Origin: Symbiodinium sp. CCMP2592
Taxonomy: Eukaryota; Sar; Dinophyceae; Suessiales; Symbiodiniaceae
Length of the DNA stretch: 64,000 nt
NCBI GenBank assembly: GCA_905221615.1
Contig: CAJNDT010004569.1
Location: 62,001 to 126,000 of the forward strand
Direction of reading: 5' to 3'
The notes beneath the pieces are model-generated. The model was not told the DNA's origin. It did not search any database and saw nothing but the letters and a program-made list of their open reading frames with translations. Shown here piece after piece: positions 47,950 through 57,375 of this stretch; within the stretch, counting starts at the first letter, position 1; every line of letters starts with the position of its first letter. The translations under genes were made by a program, and so were the position numbers.

Positions 47950-48059
47950 GCACCAGAACATTTACAGAGTCAGACTTCTCAATCACATCCTTTAGGCTTC
48001 GGAAAGGGATGTCTTCGTCAAACGCCTCCGAAAGCCCTTTCAAGGAGGAGACTGAGACT
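47950..48059 (-). CDS. exon upstream of the long exon
   Basis: Reads SVSVSSLKGLSEAFDEDI, PFRSLKDVIEKSDSVNVLV, followed by a donor-like GTGCAAGT. It abuts FB-D (48062-48170). Confidence 0.6.
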
Positions 48060-48061
48060 GA

Positions 48062-48170
48062 CCCAGAGCGCCCAATACCCCTTAAATAAGCAATATACCT
48101 TAAATTATCAGGGGCTTCATATTATGATTTAAGCTATATTCCTTCATTAAGGGGTATTGGGCTCTCTGGG
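48062..48170. repeat. FB-D foldback between coding segments
   Basis: CCCAGAGCGCCCAATACCCC pairs with GGGGTATTGGGCTCTCTGGG. GA on both sides (48060-48061, 48171-48172). No GT lies at the minus-strand left edge. Confidence 0.85.
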
Positions 48171-48172
48171 GA

Positions 48173-48264
48173 GGCTGTCTCTGCTGTTCTGATCGCTGTA
48201 GGCCTTGATCTCCGAGCTCAAGTGCATAACGGGAATCAGTTCGTCAGCCCATGGAGCCCCTTCT
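48173..48264 (-). CDS. coding segment upstream of FB-D
   Basis: Two frames are open: GAPWADELIPVMHLSSEIK / AYSDQNSRDSL, and ARRSRPTAIRTAETA. The second is in phase with 47950-48059 when FB-D and one GA are removed. Confidence 0.45.
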
Positions 48265-48279
48265 GAAACCCTAAACGCC

Positions 48280-48790
48280 CTAAACCCAAAACCCCAAACC
48301 CAAAACCTTTAAACCCTAAAGCCTACACCCGAAAACCCGGGTGTGGATTTTAGGCCCACCAAAGAACAAACAAACAAACATAAAAATACATTGAACCAAA
48401 CCCTCAGCCCAAACCCTTGAAAGCACCCTAGCAGGAACCCTTATAGATCCCTGTATAGATCCCTTCAGGGAACCTGTAGCAAACGAACCCTTAAAGATGC
48501 CTTTAAACAAGCCCGTGCTGAAAAGAAGGTGGAACTCCAAATAACACCACCACAGAAACACCCAAGAAAGGATTCCATACAGGAACCTTACATCACAAGA
48601 ACCCTTAAAGCAACCCTAAGCAAGGATCCCGCTCTCCCCTAAACCCTAAACTCCCTAAGCTCCCCAGACCCTAAACCCCTACCTAAGCCCTATAATCCCT
48701 ACGCCCCAAACCCAAAATCCAAAATTTAAAACCCTAAATCCTGAACCCCAAAGTCCTAAACCTTAAACTCTATCGAGTTTAAACCCTAAA
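48280..48790. other. CCCTAAA-like and E-type DNA, no gene
   Basis: Scattered CCCAAAC / CCCTAAA and E motifs (ATAGATCCCT). Open frames are repeat translations. Confidence 0.55.
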
Positions 48791-48796
48791 ACCTAC

Positions 48797-48899
48797 AGTA
48801 GAAGCCGGAAAGTTGGAATATCATTATCGAAGCCCCTTTAAAGTAAATTATAGGGGATCCTACCATTGATCCATATTCCAACTTTCTGGAGTTCCCTCT
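48797..48899. repeat. FB-O foldback
   Basis: GTAGAAGCCGGAAAGTTGG pairs with CCAACTTTCTGGAGTTCCC. Confidence 0.8.
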
Positions 48900-49002
48900 A
48901 AACCCTCAACGGAAAAAGGCTGCCTCCAGGTCCTCCAAACTGCAGCAAAGGGTGTGGGGGAGCCCGAAAGCTCGACTCCTTGGCGCTTCCCAGAGACTCC
49001 AA

Positions 49003-49036
49003 AGGGTTTAGGGTTTAGGGTTTAGGGTTTAGGGTT
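49003..49036. repeat. TTTAGGG array
   Basis: Four to five perfect units. Confidence 0.9.
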
Positions 49037-49086
49037 CATTCAGGAGATCTAGCTCGACTCCTTGGTGTTCCCAGAGGCTCCAATAT

Positions 49087-49190
49087 TGGAGTTTCCGACA
49101 TTTCAGGGTACCTACTTTTGGGGTCCCCCAAAAAAAGGATCCTACCATTTAGGGTACTATAATTGGGTCCCCTATTTTCGGAAACTCCCA
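49087..49190. repeat. FB-A foldback, 104 bp
   Basis: TTGGAGTTTCCGACATTTC pairs with CTATTTTCGGAAACTCCCA. Confidence 0.85.
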
Positions 49191-49367
49191 TATCCCTGAA
49201 TTCAGGAGATGAACCTACTACAATTGAAGGCATTTCCTTCTAATTTAAGGAATACCTAGGGTTCCTCAAAAAGGATCTATAAATCTACAAGGGATCTATA
49301 GCGTTTCGAATTCAGGGGAGCCCACAGCCTCGGCTCCTTGGTGCTTTGGGGCTTACCCAGACCGCGC

Positions 49368-49466
49368 GGGAGGATCCAAAAAGTAGATCCCTTGCTGGTG
49401 GTTCCTATAAAGTACCCTTAGTAGTATAGGGCCCCAAATTGGGGGATCTACTTTCTAGATCCTCCC
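49368..49466. repeat. FB-G foldback, copy 2
   Basis: GGGAGGATCCAAAAAGTAGA pairs with TCTACTTTCTAGATCCTCCC. Intact reference for 3756-3852. Confidence 0.85.
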
Positions 49467-49557
49467 GGGAATTTGGGTTGTTTTGGAGTTTAGGGTTTAG
49501 GCCCTTCAGGGTTTCAGGTGTAGGGGTCGGGGTTTAGGGGTTTAGGGTTTAAGGGTT

Positions 49558-49645
49558 TACTTGGTTAGTAGGGAATGGAGGAATGGTGTACAGTTAGAAC
49601 TACTATTACTACCATTCCTCCATTCCCGACTAACCAAAGGTAAGT
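49558..49645. repeat. FB-I foldback
   Basis: CTTGGTTAGTAGGGAATGG pairs with CCATTCCCGACTAACCAAAG. Confidence 0.85.
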
Positions 49646-50487
49646 TTAGGGGTTTCAAGAGGTTTAGGGGTTCAGGGGCTTAGGTGATATTCGGCCTTCG
49701 GTTATGAAGTGTAGGGCCTTAGGGTTCTCGCGCTTTAGGGTATAAGGCCTTCGGGGTTCATATGGGGGGTCGGAGTTTAGGGTTCGTTTACTGTGGGCTT
49801 AGGGTATCTAGAGTTAAGGGCCGCAGGGAGTGAGGCTGTAGAGTTTAGAGGGCTTGGGATTTAGAGTTTACTGTTTAGGATGATAGGGTTCCATTTATAT
49901 GGATTCGGTTAACGGCTTCAAGGTTTAAGCATTTAAGGCGTATCGGGTTAAATCCGAAATTTAAACCTGTTCACAACAAGCCAACACCCTATGGGAACCT
50001 GTATAAGAAAGCCTTTCTGAAACCTTACACCCGCAACCTCAGCAAGAGCTCACGTGCTCTGGGATTCAGTCATGGGCACCTTCCGATTTACAAAAACCTT
50101 CCTAGATCAGCTGAAAGCCCTGTAGGGTTTGGAGGAAGAATACTTTCCTGAAAGGAAACAAAACAGGAAGCCTTCCCCGTTGATTTTTTAGGGGCACCCT
50201 ACTACGCCCAACCTGAACCCAAACCTGCACTCCACAACTCCATGCACCAAGCCCCAAACCCAAAGTTCAAAACCCCAAGGCCTAACGTATACAGGGGCCT
50301 TAATAATTACAATGGGGTTTCGGACTCATCTATAATATAACTATCATAAGGAATCGTAAGGAATAGTATTGGCAATTATATAGGCTCCTACACTATCCGC
50401 GGGTTTTAGTGTACACTATTATAGTATATTCATATGAAGGAACCTCCCCAAACCCGATTTTATTTCTTAAGGTCCCTACACTACCTT
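49646..50487. other. TTTAGGG-like tract and FB-Q, no gene
   Basis: Degenerate TTTAGGG (to 49870). FB-Q-like sequence lies at about 50293-50392 (GGGGCCTTAATAATTAC / GGCAATTATATAGGCTCC). Nothing coding I can support. Confidence 0.5.
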
Positions 50488-50572
50488 AGCCAGAGCAACC
50501 TACCTTTTTAAAGACTTGTATAAAGAAACCATATTAGGGAACCCCAAAAAGGTAGGTTTCTTCGGGTCCAGG
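50488..50572. repeat. FB-L foldback
   Basis: CAACCTACCTTTTTAAAGAC pairs with CCAAAAAGGTAGGTTTCTTC. Abuts the exon at 50574. Confidence 0.8.
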
Positions 50573-50573
50573 T

Positions 50574-50690
50574 ATCCCTACAACTGCTGCCGAGGGGCAC
50601 GTCTTCGAAGTCGGTCGCATGAGGCTCGCTGAAGAAAGGGGACAGGACCTTGGCGCCATCTCTTTTGGGCGCCGTTAAGCTTCCTTTAAG
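50574..50690 (-). CDS. exon, unknown protein
   Basis: Reads APKRDGAKVLSPFFSEPH, ATDFEDVPLGSSCR up to FB-L. Separated from the upstream exon by TTTAGGG-like sequence. Confidence 0.55.
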
Positions 50691-50780
50691 GGAGCTACAA
50701 GGGTTATCAAGGTTCAGGGTTTTAGTGTTTAGGGCTTGAGGTTTAAGGATTGCAGGGTTTAGGGGTTTAGGGTTTAGGGG

Positions 50781-51072
50781 GGCAAGCCGAGTTGAGTCCA
50801 GATTTGCAAGGGCGTGAGCAGAGATGAGGAAGAAGTCTCCAAGCTGCACGTGTAGTGCGCGCGAGGATAGCTGATTCGGCATGCTGCCCGATCTGACTCC
50901 TGCAGCTTCCCCTGAACCCATAAACCTTCCAGCGCTCTCCCCCCAAAGGCAAGCCGGAGGTCTAAGGTCTGTTTCGAGCGGAATGCAGTCAGAAATGGCA
51001 TCCAAAGGACATAGTCGGCAGCTCGAAGAATACTGGAACCTAAGAGCAGCTGAAGTTGGGTGCCTGCGAAGA
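50781..51072 (-). CDS. exon, unknown protein
   Basis: After GTCTCTTCGCAG reads PTSAALRFQYSSSCRLCP, LDAISDCIPLETDLRPPA, CLWGESAGRFMGSGEAAG, VRSGSMPNQLSSRALHVQ, LGDFFLISAHALANLDS. A second minus frame (ILRAADYVLWMPFLTAFR) is open over the same span. I prefer the first for its codon pattern and its continuation at 50690. Confidence 0.5.
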
Positions 51073-51485
51073 GACTCCGACTAAGTTGCACCCTCGATGC
51101 TCAACCCAGGCCCTGCGGAACTCAAGCCCCACTGAGCGTCGCAAGTTCAGGAACCACTTCAGGACTCCCATCCCTAAACCCTAAACTCTGGTTTAGGGTT
51201 AAGGGTTTCCAGGTTGGCCATCGGAGCAACGACTCGTCGGACTCTTCTCTTAATGGGTTCTAATTGTGGTCACCTGAAGAACCGAGCACTAGTTACCTTC
51301 ATCCCAAGGACACTGGAAATTTAGAGTTTAGGGCCAGGGTGCGGGGTTTAGTGTGTCGGGCCCTCCCGACCGCCGAACCCCATTGATGGTCCATCAGACT
51401 TCTCCTACATCACTAGCGGCAGAATTTTCACCGACAAAAGCATCTTAATGCACAAACGCTCGAAGGGTCTGTGTTGAGCGTTAGC

Positions 51486-51737
51486 ATGCAGCCACAACTT
51501 TCTGTGCCACCGAGGTGCGTCTGTGTGCTTGCCGATGGGCAGAAAAGAGAAGATCCCACCTTTCCAGTTCGCAGCTTTGGGCTAAAGGGTTCCGGGCTAT
51601 TGGGGCTTATGCAAGGTTTGTTTAATTTTTGTTGTGAGCCCTCTTTTCCTTCTGCCCATCCGGTTAGTTGGAATGCCATGCTGGCTGAGGTTTTAGGAAT
51701 TCAGGATTCATGTTCAGTATTTACGGCTCATAGTTAA
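51486..51737 (+). CDS. complete small ORF, unknown
   Basis: ATG to TAA, 83 residues. Reads MQPQLSVPPRCVCVLADG, QKREDPTFPVRSFGLKGS, GLLGLMQGLFNFCCEPSF, PSAHPVSWNAMLAEVLGI, QDSCSVFTAHS. A 52-nt segment at 51616-51667 (GTTTGT to CCGGTTAG, pyrimidine-rich) looks like an intron but would shift frame. The ORF is open without splicing. Confidence 0.45.
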   Translation: MQPQLSVPPRCVCVLADGQKREDPTFPVRSFGLKGSGLLGLMQGLFNFCCEPSFPSAHPVSWNAMLAEVLGIQDSCSVFTAHS

Positions 51738-51739
51738 TG

Positions 51740-52430
51740 CAGAAAAACGGCTGCAGTTCATGCCAGGCTTACAGCCTTAAGCTTTAAGGCGGTGGTGCTT
51801 TTTAAGGTAGGTCATGGATGGCTGCGGTGGAGTTGCCATCCCCTATGTGCCTTATATGCCAAACCCATGCAGCTTAGAATCAGCACCAGTTGCAGTTTCA
51901 CTGAAACCCCAAAACGTGATTCTCTGATCCCTAAATTCTGGCATTTCTAGAATGCAACCAACCACCAGTAGTCATGGCATGGCGACCCAGGCAGTCCTTG
52001 ACAATCCATAAAAAGACTAGGAACACATACAAACTCTCTAACCGTCGAATGGTAAGCAACCTCATAAAGACAACCTGTCAACACAAAAGTGCGAAAAGAA
52101 AAGCTTGTCACGGCCCCGACCCCTCCCCACCAACTGCAGATCTCGCCAAATCGCTCTCAACAAAAATGCAAATTCGGCCTTAGCACTCTCTGTGCAACGC
52201 AAGAGTTACCAGAAACCCAACCACAATGAACCCCACACCTTTCCACCAAAACCCAAACTGCAAACCCTCAATCCAGCCCCAAACCACGCCAACATGCCTG
52301 GCCTCAGAGATTAATTCCGAAGCCCTACCCTAAACCCCCCTAAACCCTGCACCCCTAAACTCCTAAACTCGCCTAAACTCCTAAATTTTTTTAGTTATAG
52401 AACCCTTATTAGGAACCCCCCAAGGAACCC
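51740..52430. other. no confident gene
   Basis: Two overlapping plus-strand frames (about 51974-52183, 52105-52314) are open but of unremarkable composition. CCCTAAA-like DNA follows. Confidence 0.4.
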
Positions 52431-52439
52431 CCTAAACTC

Positions 52440-52525
52440 TCCTCGGCTCTGGAGCCGGGGGTCGCCTCCGCCGTTGTTCACCAACACGATGGTCAAGGCA
52501 GGCGCCTCCAACGGGCTCTTTTCAG
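52440..52525 (-). CDS. exon with ThDP-enzyme-like NNGGG motif
   Basis: Reads SPLEAPALTIVLVNNGGG then DPRLQSRGE. (A/P)LTIVxVNNGGG resembles the conserved C-terminal segment of MenD/PHYLLO-type thiamine-diphosphate enzymes, where NN binds the cofactor metal. The usual IFSFLP does not follow, and no other domain piece was found. Suggestive only. Confidence 0.4.
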
Positions 52526-52597
52526 GGTTTAGGGTTTGAGGTTTAGGGTTTAGGGTTTAGGGTTTAGTGGGGTTTAGGGTCTAGGGTTTAGGGTTAC
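52526..52597. repeat. TTTAGGG array
   Basis: About nine units with small variants. Confidence 0.85.
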
Positions 52598-52800
52598 AGT
52601 TACTATAAGGGTTATAGTTTAGGGGTTTTGGATTCTTACTGTAGTATGCTGTCTGGTCCTTCGTAGGTCGTGGTTTTGTTTAACTCATCGAAATCATCAT
52701 CAGCATTATCTTCGCCTTCAACCTCCTCCTCCTCCGCCTCCCCTAAAGCCCTGAGCTAAACCCTACACCTCAATCCTAACATGTTCTCTGCTGTTAAACC

Positions 52801-52907
52801 CTAAGGCTCCATGTGCTCATAAAGTATATACTCAGGCCTTAAAGTACCTATATAGGGACCGCTTTCAGGCTTAAGTATCCACCATAGAGGTACATGGAGC
52901 CTTTGGG
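52801..52907. repeat. FB-F' foldback
   Basis: CTAAGGCTCCATGTGCTC pairs with GGTACATGGAGCCTTTGGG. Confidence 0.85.
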
Positions 52908-52921
52908 TCAGTCCCCTTGTC

Positions 52922-52987
52922 CTTCTTATAGTAAGGATCCTACTATTTAGGGTACTATCTTAAGGGTTCCCTTTTTCGGAAATCCCC
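52922..52987. repeat. FB-A foldback, right half
   Basis: GGATCCTACTATTTAGGGTA to CTTTTTCGGAAATCCCC. The left half is absent. Confidence 0.7.
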
Positions 52988-53108
52988 TTATTGTGCATCT
53001 GATTCAGGCTTCATGAGCTCGACGCTCTGTCCGATGGGTGCCTCCGGACCCACGAGCTGCTGGAGCGCATTCAAGTCCACCAGGCTCGCCACCTTGGCTC
53101 TGGGCCCA
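52988..53108 (-). CDS. C-terminal exon, unknown protein
   Basis: After CTGGGCCCAG reads RAKVASLVDLNALQQLVG, PEAPIGQSVELMKPESDA, Q and TAA (52988-52990). Very strong codon pattern. The stop is one base from the FB-A half element. Confidence 0.65.
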
Positions 53109-53111
53109 GTT

Positions 53112-53258
53112 AGGGCTTAGGGTTTAGGAGGGTTTAGGGTTTAGGAGGGTTTAGGGTTTAGGAGGGTTTAGGGTTTAGGAGGGTTTAGGGTTTAGGAGGG
53201 TTTAGGGTGTAGGAGGGTTGAGGGTTTAGGAGGGTTTAGGGTTTAGGAGGGTTGAGGG
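53112..53258. repeat. 17-bp tandem array
   Basis: About eight copies of TTTAGGGTTTAGGAGGG, a doubled telomere-like unit plus AGG. Confidence 0.9.
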
Positions 53259-53269
53259 CTTAGAGTGCA

Positions 53270-53338
53270 GAGCCTACCTTTTTGAGGACTTGTAGAAGGA
53301 AATCATATGAGGGAACCCTAAAACTTCAGGGTCCAGGT
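53270..53338. repeat. FB-L foldback, shortened
   Basis: GCCTACCTTTTTGAGGAC and CCCTAAAACTTCAGGGTCC; the right arm has lost the GGTAGG part. Confidence 0.6.
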
Positions 53339-53340
53339 AG

Positions 53341-53447
53341 CTACTATTTGCTTAAGAACCCCCAAAAAATAAAAAATATATTCCTTATGGGGGTAATATA
53401 GGGATTATTATTTTTATTTTTTGGGGGTTTCTTAAGCAAATAGTAGG
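53341..53447. repeat. FB-N foldback, copy 2
   Basis: CTACTATTTGCTTAAGAACC pairs with TTCTTAAGCAAATAGTAG. Near-identical to 864-973. Confidence 0.85.
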
Positions 53448-53543
53448 TAGGGTTTAGGATGTAGGGTTAGGATGTTTTCGGGTGTAGGGTTTGGGATGTT
53501 GCATAAGCTTTAAACAGTTTGGCTGGAGAATCTGGGGGCTGTA

Positions 53544-53657
53544 CTTGGAGGGTCATGGGACTTAGTAAGTAAGGTTATAAGTACCCTAATTGCGGTCATA
53601 AGTTTAAGAACCCGTAATAATAATAACCCTAGTTACTAAGTCCCATGATCCTTTAAG
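53544..53657. repeat. FB-H foldback
   Basis: CTTGGAGGGTCATGGGACTT pairs with AAGTCCCATGATCCTTTAAG. TA on both sides. Confidence 0.9.
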
Positions 53658-53689
53658 TATATTTGGCTCTGGACCCGGCTCACCCCAAG

Positions 53690-53935
53690 GTTCTACGTAC
53701 CGTTGTGGCATGTACTTTTGGCGCCCAGATATGAACTAAGAACCTACTATATTGGCCCGGGGCTCAGTTTAGTAGATGGGCTTATAAGGACTTTGGCTAG
53801 AGAAACTGAGAGCTGTATAACCCGAAATTGCAGCTGTTATGGCTTCTGCATATTCATCAGACACACCCAGAACATGAGCATGCTACTACAATACTACACC
53901 CCTCAACTCGCTAAACCAAAGTACAATGAGATCAG
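53690..53935 (+). CDS. 246-nt exon, unknown protein
   Basis: Between CACCCCAAG and the consensus-like donor CAG|GTATGT. Reads YVPLWHVLLAPRYELRTY, YIGPGLSLVDGLIRTLAR, ETESCITRNCSCYGFCIF, IRHTQNMSMLLQYYTPQL, AKPKYNEIR. About 81 codons with no stop. Cys-rich centre. No family recognised. Confidence 0.7.
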
Positions 53936-54065
53936 GTATGTAAGAACCCTTCTTACATACGAAACCCTAGCCATCCTTTTAACTGCTAACCCCTAAACGG
54001 CGTAGGCCCTAAACTTCGTGAACCCCGACACACTCCAAGCCCTCAGCCCCTAAACTTACCCAACC

Positions 54066-54140
54066 CTTAATAAGGACCCTTAGGTATATACCCTTAAGAT
54101 AGCTATTATTTCCCCATGATATAGCCCATTATTTCCCAAA
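54066..54140. repeat. FB-S-like foldback, partial
   Basis: AATAAGGACCCTTAGGTATA to GATATAGCCCATTATTTCC, the interior of FB-S without its GGAGGG ends. Confidence 0.55.
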
Positions 54141-54162
54141 CTTACAACTGCTACCAACATAA

Positions 54163-54250
54163 GGGGGCCCCCACCCTGTAATAGTGGTATAATAGGAATA
54201 TACTAGGGCCCTAATGCAACCCTTATAGTCACGATTACAGGGTGGGGGGC
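54163..54250. repeat. FB-P foldback
   Basis: GGGGGCCCCCACCCTGTAAT pairs with ATTACAGGGTGGGGGGCAG. Confidence 0.8.
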
Positions 54251-54375
54251 AGCTTCTAACATAAGCCCCCAAAGCCTGCCTGAACACCAGGGCTCAGACA
54301 TAGTGAAGCCTGACCACCCGGTTTAGGGTAGGGTTTAGGGTTTAGGGTTAGGGTTTAGGGACCTGGACTCCAAAC

Positions 54376-54640
54376 ATGAAGCCCTGCACTTTACAATCCC
54401 TAACAGAACACCAGTACGTTCTAAACCCTATATTGAAAAGAGCCCTCTCATTCACGGGAAGCCGGAAGCCTGAGTGCATCGCGACCCCTCAATTAAAAAA
54501 TAATAACTCCTGGCACAAAAACTCAACAGGGCACCCCAAAACCCTTCCTGGGGTGCAGGCATCGCCGATGACGAGAGTGCCGGGAGCCTCCGTGTCAGTG
54601 AAGGATTCCTTTATGCGTTCCTTTCAATCTTCCCTTTTCC
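54376..54640 (+). CDS. ORF with ATG, unknown protein
   Basis: ATG at 54376. Reads MKPCTLQSLTEHQYVLNP, ILKRALSFTGSRKPECIA, TPQLKNNNSWHKNSTGHP, KTLPGVQASPMTRVPGAS, VSVKDSFMRSFQSSLFQRV, then enters FB-J (54642-54727), where the frame ends at 54675. Confidence 0.45.
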
Positions 54641-54641
54641 A

Positions 54642-54727
54642 GAGGGTCCAATTACTCCTGATTATAGAACTTTAGGGCCTTTTTCGGTATCAAAAAATCA
54701 TAAACAAGGGCTACTTGGACCCTTAGT
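54642..54727. repeat. FB-J foldback
   Basis: AGAGGGTCCAATTACTCC pairs with GGGCTACTTGGACCCTTAG. Confidence 0.7.
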
Positions 54728-54887
54728 GTTCGGGGATACTACATGGGTTCAGGGTTCCAAACTCGGTCCTCAGAGTTTAGAGGTCATGAGTCTGAGGGGC
54801 TTCATAGGAGTTCAGGGTTTTAGGGTTTATCTTGGGATCCAATAACCTACCGTTTTAAGGGTTCTACCCTCTGATTGCGGGGTTATA

Positions 54888-54988
54888 CTGTTGATGGACA
54901 AAATCCTGCATTACCCATTATAAGGAATATACCATAGTTCCCATCGCTTAGAGTCCTTCGGGTCATGCAGGATTTTGTCCATCAGCAG
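54888..54988. repeat. FB-C' foldback, 101 bp
   Basis: Subfamily with GGACAAAATCC: CTGTTGATGGACAAAATCC pairs with GGATTTTGTCCATCAGCAG. TA on both sides. Confidence 0.9.
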
Positions 54989-55308
54989 TAACCTACCATT
55001 TTGTAGGGTTTGGAGTCACAGGTATGGCCTATGCAGACAGGTTGGGGTCGTAGAATAACTTGATAGAGATTGTTGTGTTTTCCATGGTTTAAGGATGTTG
55101 ATGGGTTGCATAGGTACTGTTTGGATACAGCCCCCACTCAGTAAGAGTTGAATTCTAATATAGATATAAGACGCTGAAAATCTAAGCTACTACAAAAGTA
55201 GCTCTACGACTACCTTTCCGGATGTCGCTGCCAAGTGTTAGAACACGAACAGTCCTCCTATCTCCTTCCTGTTGAAACCCCAAAACGGCCGCGAAGGCCT
55301 TAACCACA

Positions 55309-55443
55309 TCAACACTGCGCAAGCTTGCAAACACCTGCATTGTTGGCACTTCTCTGAGCTATAGGTTGGCCCTTGAAAGCGCGTTGAACAGCAGTCTTAA
55401 GCAAGATCATCTGAGTCTTAGACCCAACAAAATCAGAAATTGA
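55309..55443 (-). CDS. exon, unknown protein
   Basis: After GGGGTAG reads SISDFVGSKTQMILLKTA, VQRAFKGQPIAQRSANN, AGVCKLAQC, TGA; a donor CA|GTGTTG is just before the stop. The plus strand is also open (TSTLRKLANTCIVGTSLSY). Strand uncertain. Confidence 0.45.
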   Translation of the reverse strand, partial: SISDFVGSKTQMILLKTAVQRAFKGQPIAQRSANNAGVCKLAQC

Positions 55444-55536
55444 CTACCCCAGCCGCCTACCTAAAGAACTTGTCAACTCCGCCACAATCGGTTCGGAAGA
55501 AACGTGCTACGAGCTGGCCTGGCTACCAAGACAAAC

Positions 55537-55595
55537 CCCCACCGCTGTGCTAATGACGCCGTCGATGCCTGCAGCGAGGCTGCCCAGATGCTCTT
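55537..55595 (-). CDS. possible exon
   Basis: Reads EHLGSLAAGIDGVISTAVG and ends GGG|GTTTGT. Probably just upstream of 55309-55443. Other minus frames are open too. Confidence 0.4.
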
Positions 55596-55690
55596 AAAGG
55601 GGGGGAACCTTGTAGGGGTACCTTTAAGGGATCTATAAGGAAACTTTTAAGGGTACCTTTAAGGGATCTATAAGGGGTTCCTATAAGGGT
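55596..55690. repeat. E-type repeats
   Basis: Three AAGGGATCTATAAGG-type units without foldback ends. Confidence 0.7.
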
Positions 55691-55737
55691 ACGTGGCCTG
55701 TTTTGTCAGAGAGTTTGAGGCTGTAGGGTGGTTGAAC

Positions 55738-55797
55738 TTAGAGTCTTGTTGTCGGGCTGTGCTTTCGGAAAGGTTCAGCTCGGAAAGTTAAGCCATC
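55738..55797 (-). CDS. coding segment after FB-A
   Basis: Reads DGLTFRAEPFRKHSPTTRL and TAA. The preceding segment beyond FB-A (55904-55950) reads REHFRMLASMDSPTN. Confidence 0.4.
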   Translation of the reverse strand, partial: DGLTFRAEPFRKHSPTTRL

Positions 55798-55903
55798 TGA
55801 GTTTCCGAAAATCGGGGACCCTAATATAGTACCCCAAGTAGTAGGATCCTTATTATATATAAGGACCCCCCCAAAACGTGCCCCTAATTTTCGGAAACTC
55901 CCA
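55798..55903. repeat. FB-A foldback
   Basis: TGAGTTTCCGAAAATCGGG pairs with CTAATTTTCGGAAACTCCCA. Confidence 0.85.
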
Positions 55904-55963
55904 TTGGTAGGGCTGTCCATGGAAGCCAACATCCGAAAATGTTCACGAAGATCAGTTGAGGGT

Positions 55964-56365
55964 TTAGGCTTTAGGGGTTTAGGGGTTTAGGGTTTATAGG
56001 GGTTTGGAGTTTATAGGGGTTTGGAGTTTATAGGGGTTTAGGATTTATAGGGGTTTAGGATTTATAGGGGTTTAGGGTTTATAGGGGTTTGGAGTTTATA
56101 GGGGTTTGGGTTTATAGGGGTTTAGGATTTATAGGGGTTTAGGATTTATAGGGGTTTAGGGTTTATAGGGGTTTAGGATTTATAGGGGTTTAGGGTTTAT
56201 AGGGGTTTAGGATTTATAGGGGTTTAGGGTTTATAGGGGTTTAGGATTTATAGGGGTTTAGGGTTTATAGGGGTTTAGGATTTATAGGGGTTTAGGGTTT
56301 ATAGGGGTTTAGGATTTATAGGGGTTTAGGGTTTATGGGGGTTTAGGGGTTTAGGGATTTAGGGT
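55964..56365. repeat. higher-order telomere-like tandem array
   Basis: 17-bp units TTTAGGATTTATAGGGG and TTTAGGGTTTATAGGGG alternate for about 350 bp, giving a 34-bp higher-order period. Confidence 0.9.
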
Positions 56366-56514
56366 CCATTATGGACATCGAAATAGGCTTCATGTAGGCT
56401 CGGCTGGATGCAGTGGCCCACAGCGGAAGGCTCTGTTCCTTATACTATGACTCTAAGAACTGATATCATCGGTAATTCTTGAAGCTCCTCTATTACCCGA
56501 AGGGTTTAAGGTAC

Positions 56515-56636
56515 CTGCACGGTCCCGCCACCTCCTGAAAGAACCCCGGGCCCTCGATCTTCGAAGGCTTTGAGTGGGCAAGAGCTTGAAGGATCGCTTG
56601 CTCGAGATGGTGAGAAAACCACCTGATAAGACAGTT
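56515..56636 (-). CDS. 122-nt exon, Ser/Pro/Gly-rich
   Basis: Between GAGGGTATAG and CAG|GTACCT. Reads LSYQVVFSPSRASDPSSS, CPLKAFEDRGPGVLSGGG, GTVQ. Good borders. Confidence 0.6.
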
Positions 56637-56779
56637 CTATACCCTCAACCCTAGACCCTAAGCCCCCAAAAATACCCTGTAGCAGCCTCATAAAACCCTC
56701 GAGGTTAAGGTATATGGGCTCTCGCAACTGTTCAGAAAAACCTCACCTGACCCTTACTAAAGACATCTTCGCCTTTTGA

Positions 56780-57275
56780 TAGCTCAGTTTTGTTTACAAA
56801 AAACTAAACGGACCCTTATCCTTACATAATTGTAGGTGCCCAATGGATCCCTTCAACGACTCTTCAACACACGCTTCATCTTCCCCTAACGGAGCCCTGG
56901 AACCCTGAAAGAACGCTGAAAGGGCCCGAAAAAGACTCATAAAGAAGCCTTGAAGAGCCCTAAAAGGATTCTTCAAGAACCCTAACAGGACTCATAAAGG
57001 GAGCCTTAAAGCCCTGTAGGAACCCATATACATCATTCTAAGGAACACCTAAATGACTCCTTACGGGTTCCTTTACACAGGAACCGCTAAAGGACTCTTA
57101 AGGGCTCCCTTAAGGCAACCTTCAACCTTAAACCCCAAACTTCAAACCCTGAAGGGTTTAAGGATTCTTTACCTGAGCCCTAAACCCTAAACCCATAAAC
57201 CTTATAAACCCCTAAACCCCTCAAACCCCTAAACTCCTAAACCCCAGGGGGAGGGCACCTTCCCTAAACCCTAAA
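56780..57275. repeat. E-type and CCCTAAA sequence
   Basis: Dozens of diverged AAAGGA(A/T)CCCT and AGGACTC units in minus-strand E orientation, then CCCTAAA. No gene supported. Confidence 0.6.
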
Positions 57276-57276
57276 C

Positions 57277-57350
57277 CCTAAATTGTTGCAAGTCTCCGAC
57301 CTGATGCGCCTCGGTTGGCCGCCGGCGGCTGCAAAGGAGCCTTTTAGGAT
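57277..57350 (+). CDS. possible exon
   Basis: Reads LQVSDLMRLGWPPAAAKEP. Flanked by telomere-like DNA on both sides. Minus strand also open. Confidence 0.35.
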
Positions 57351-57375
57351 GCATGGAGCCCTTGAGGGTTCAGGG

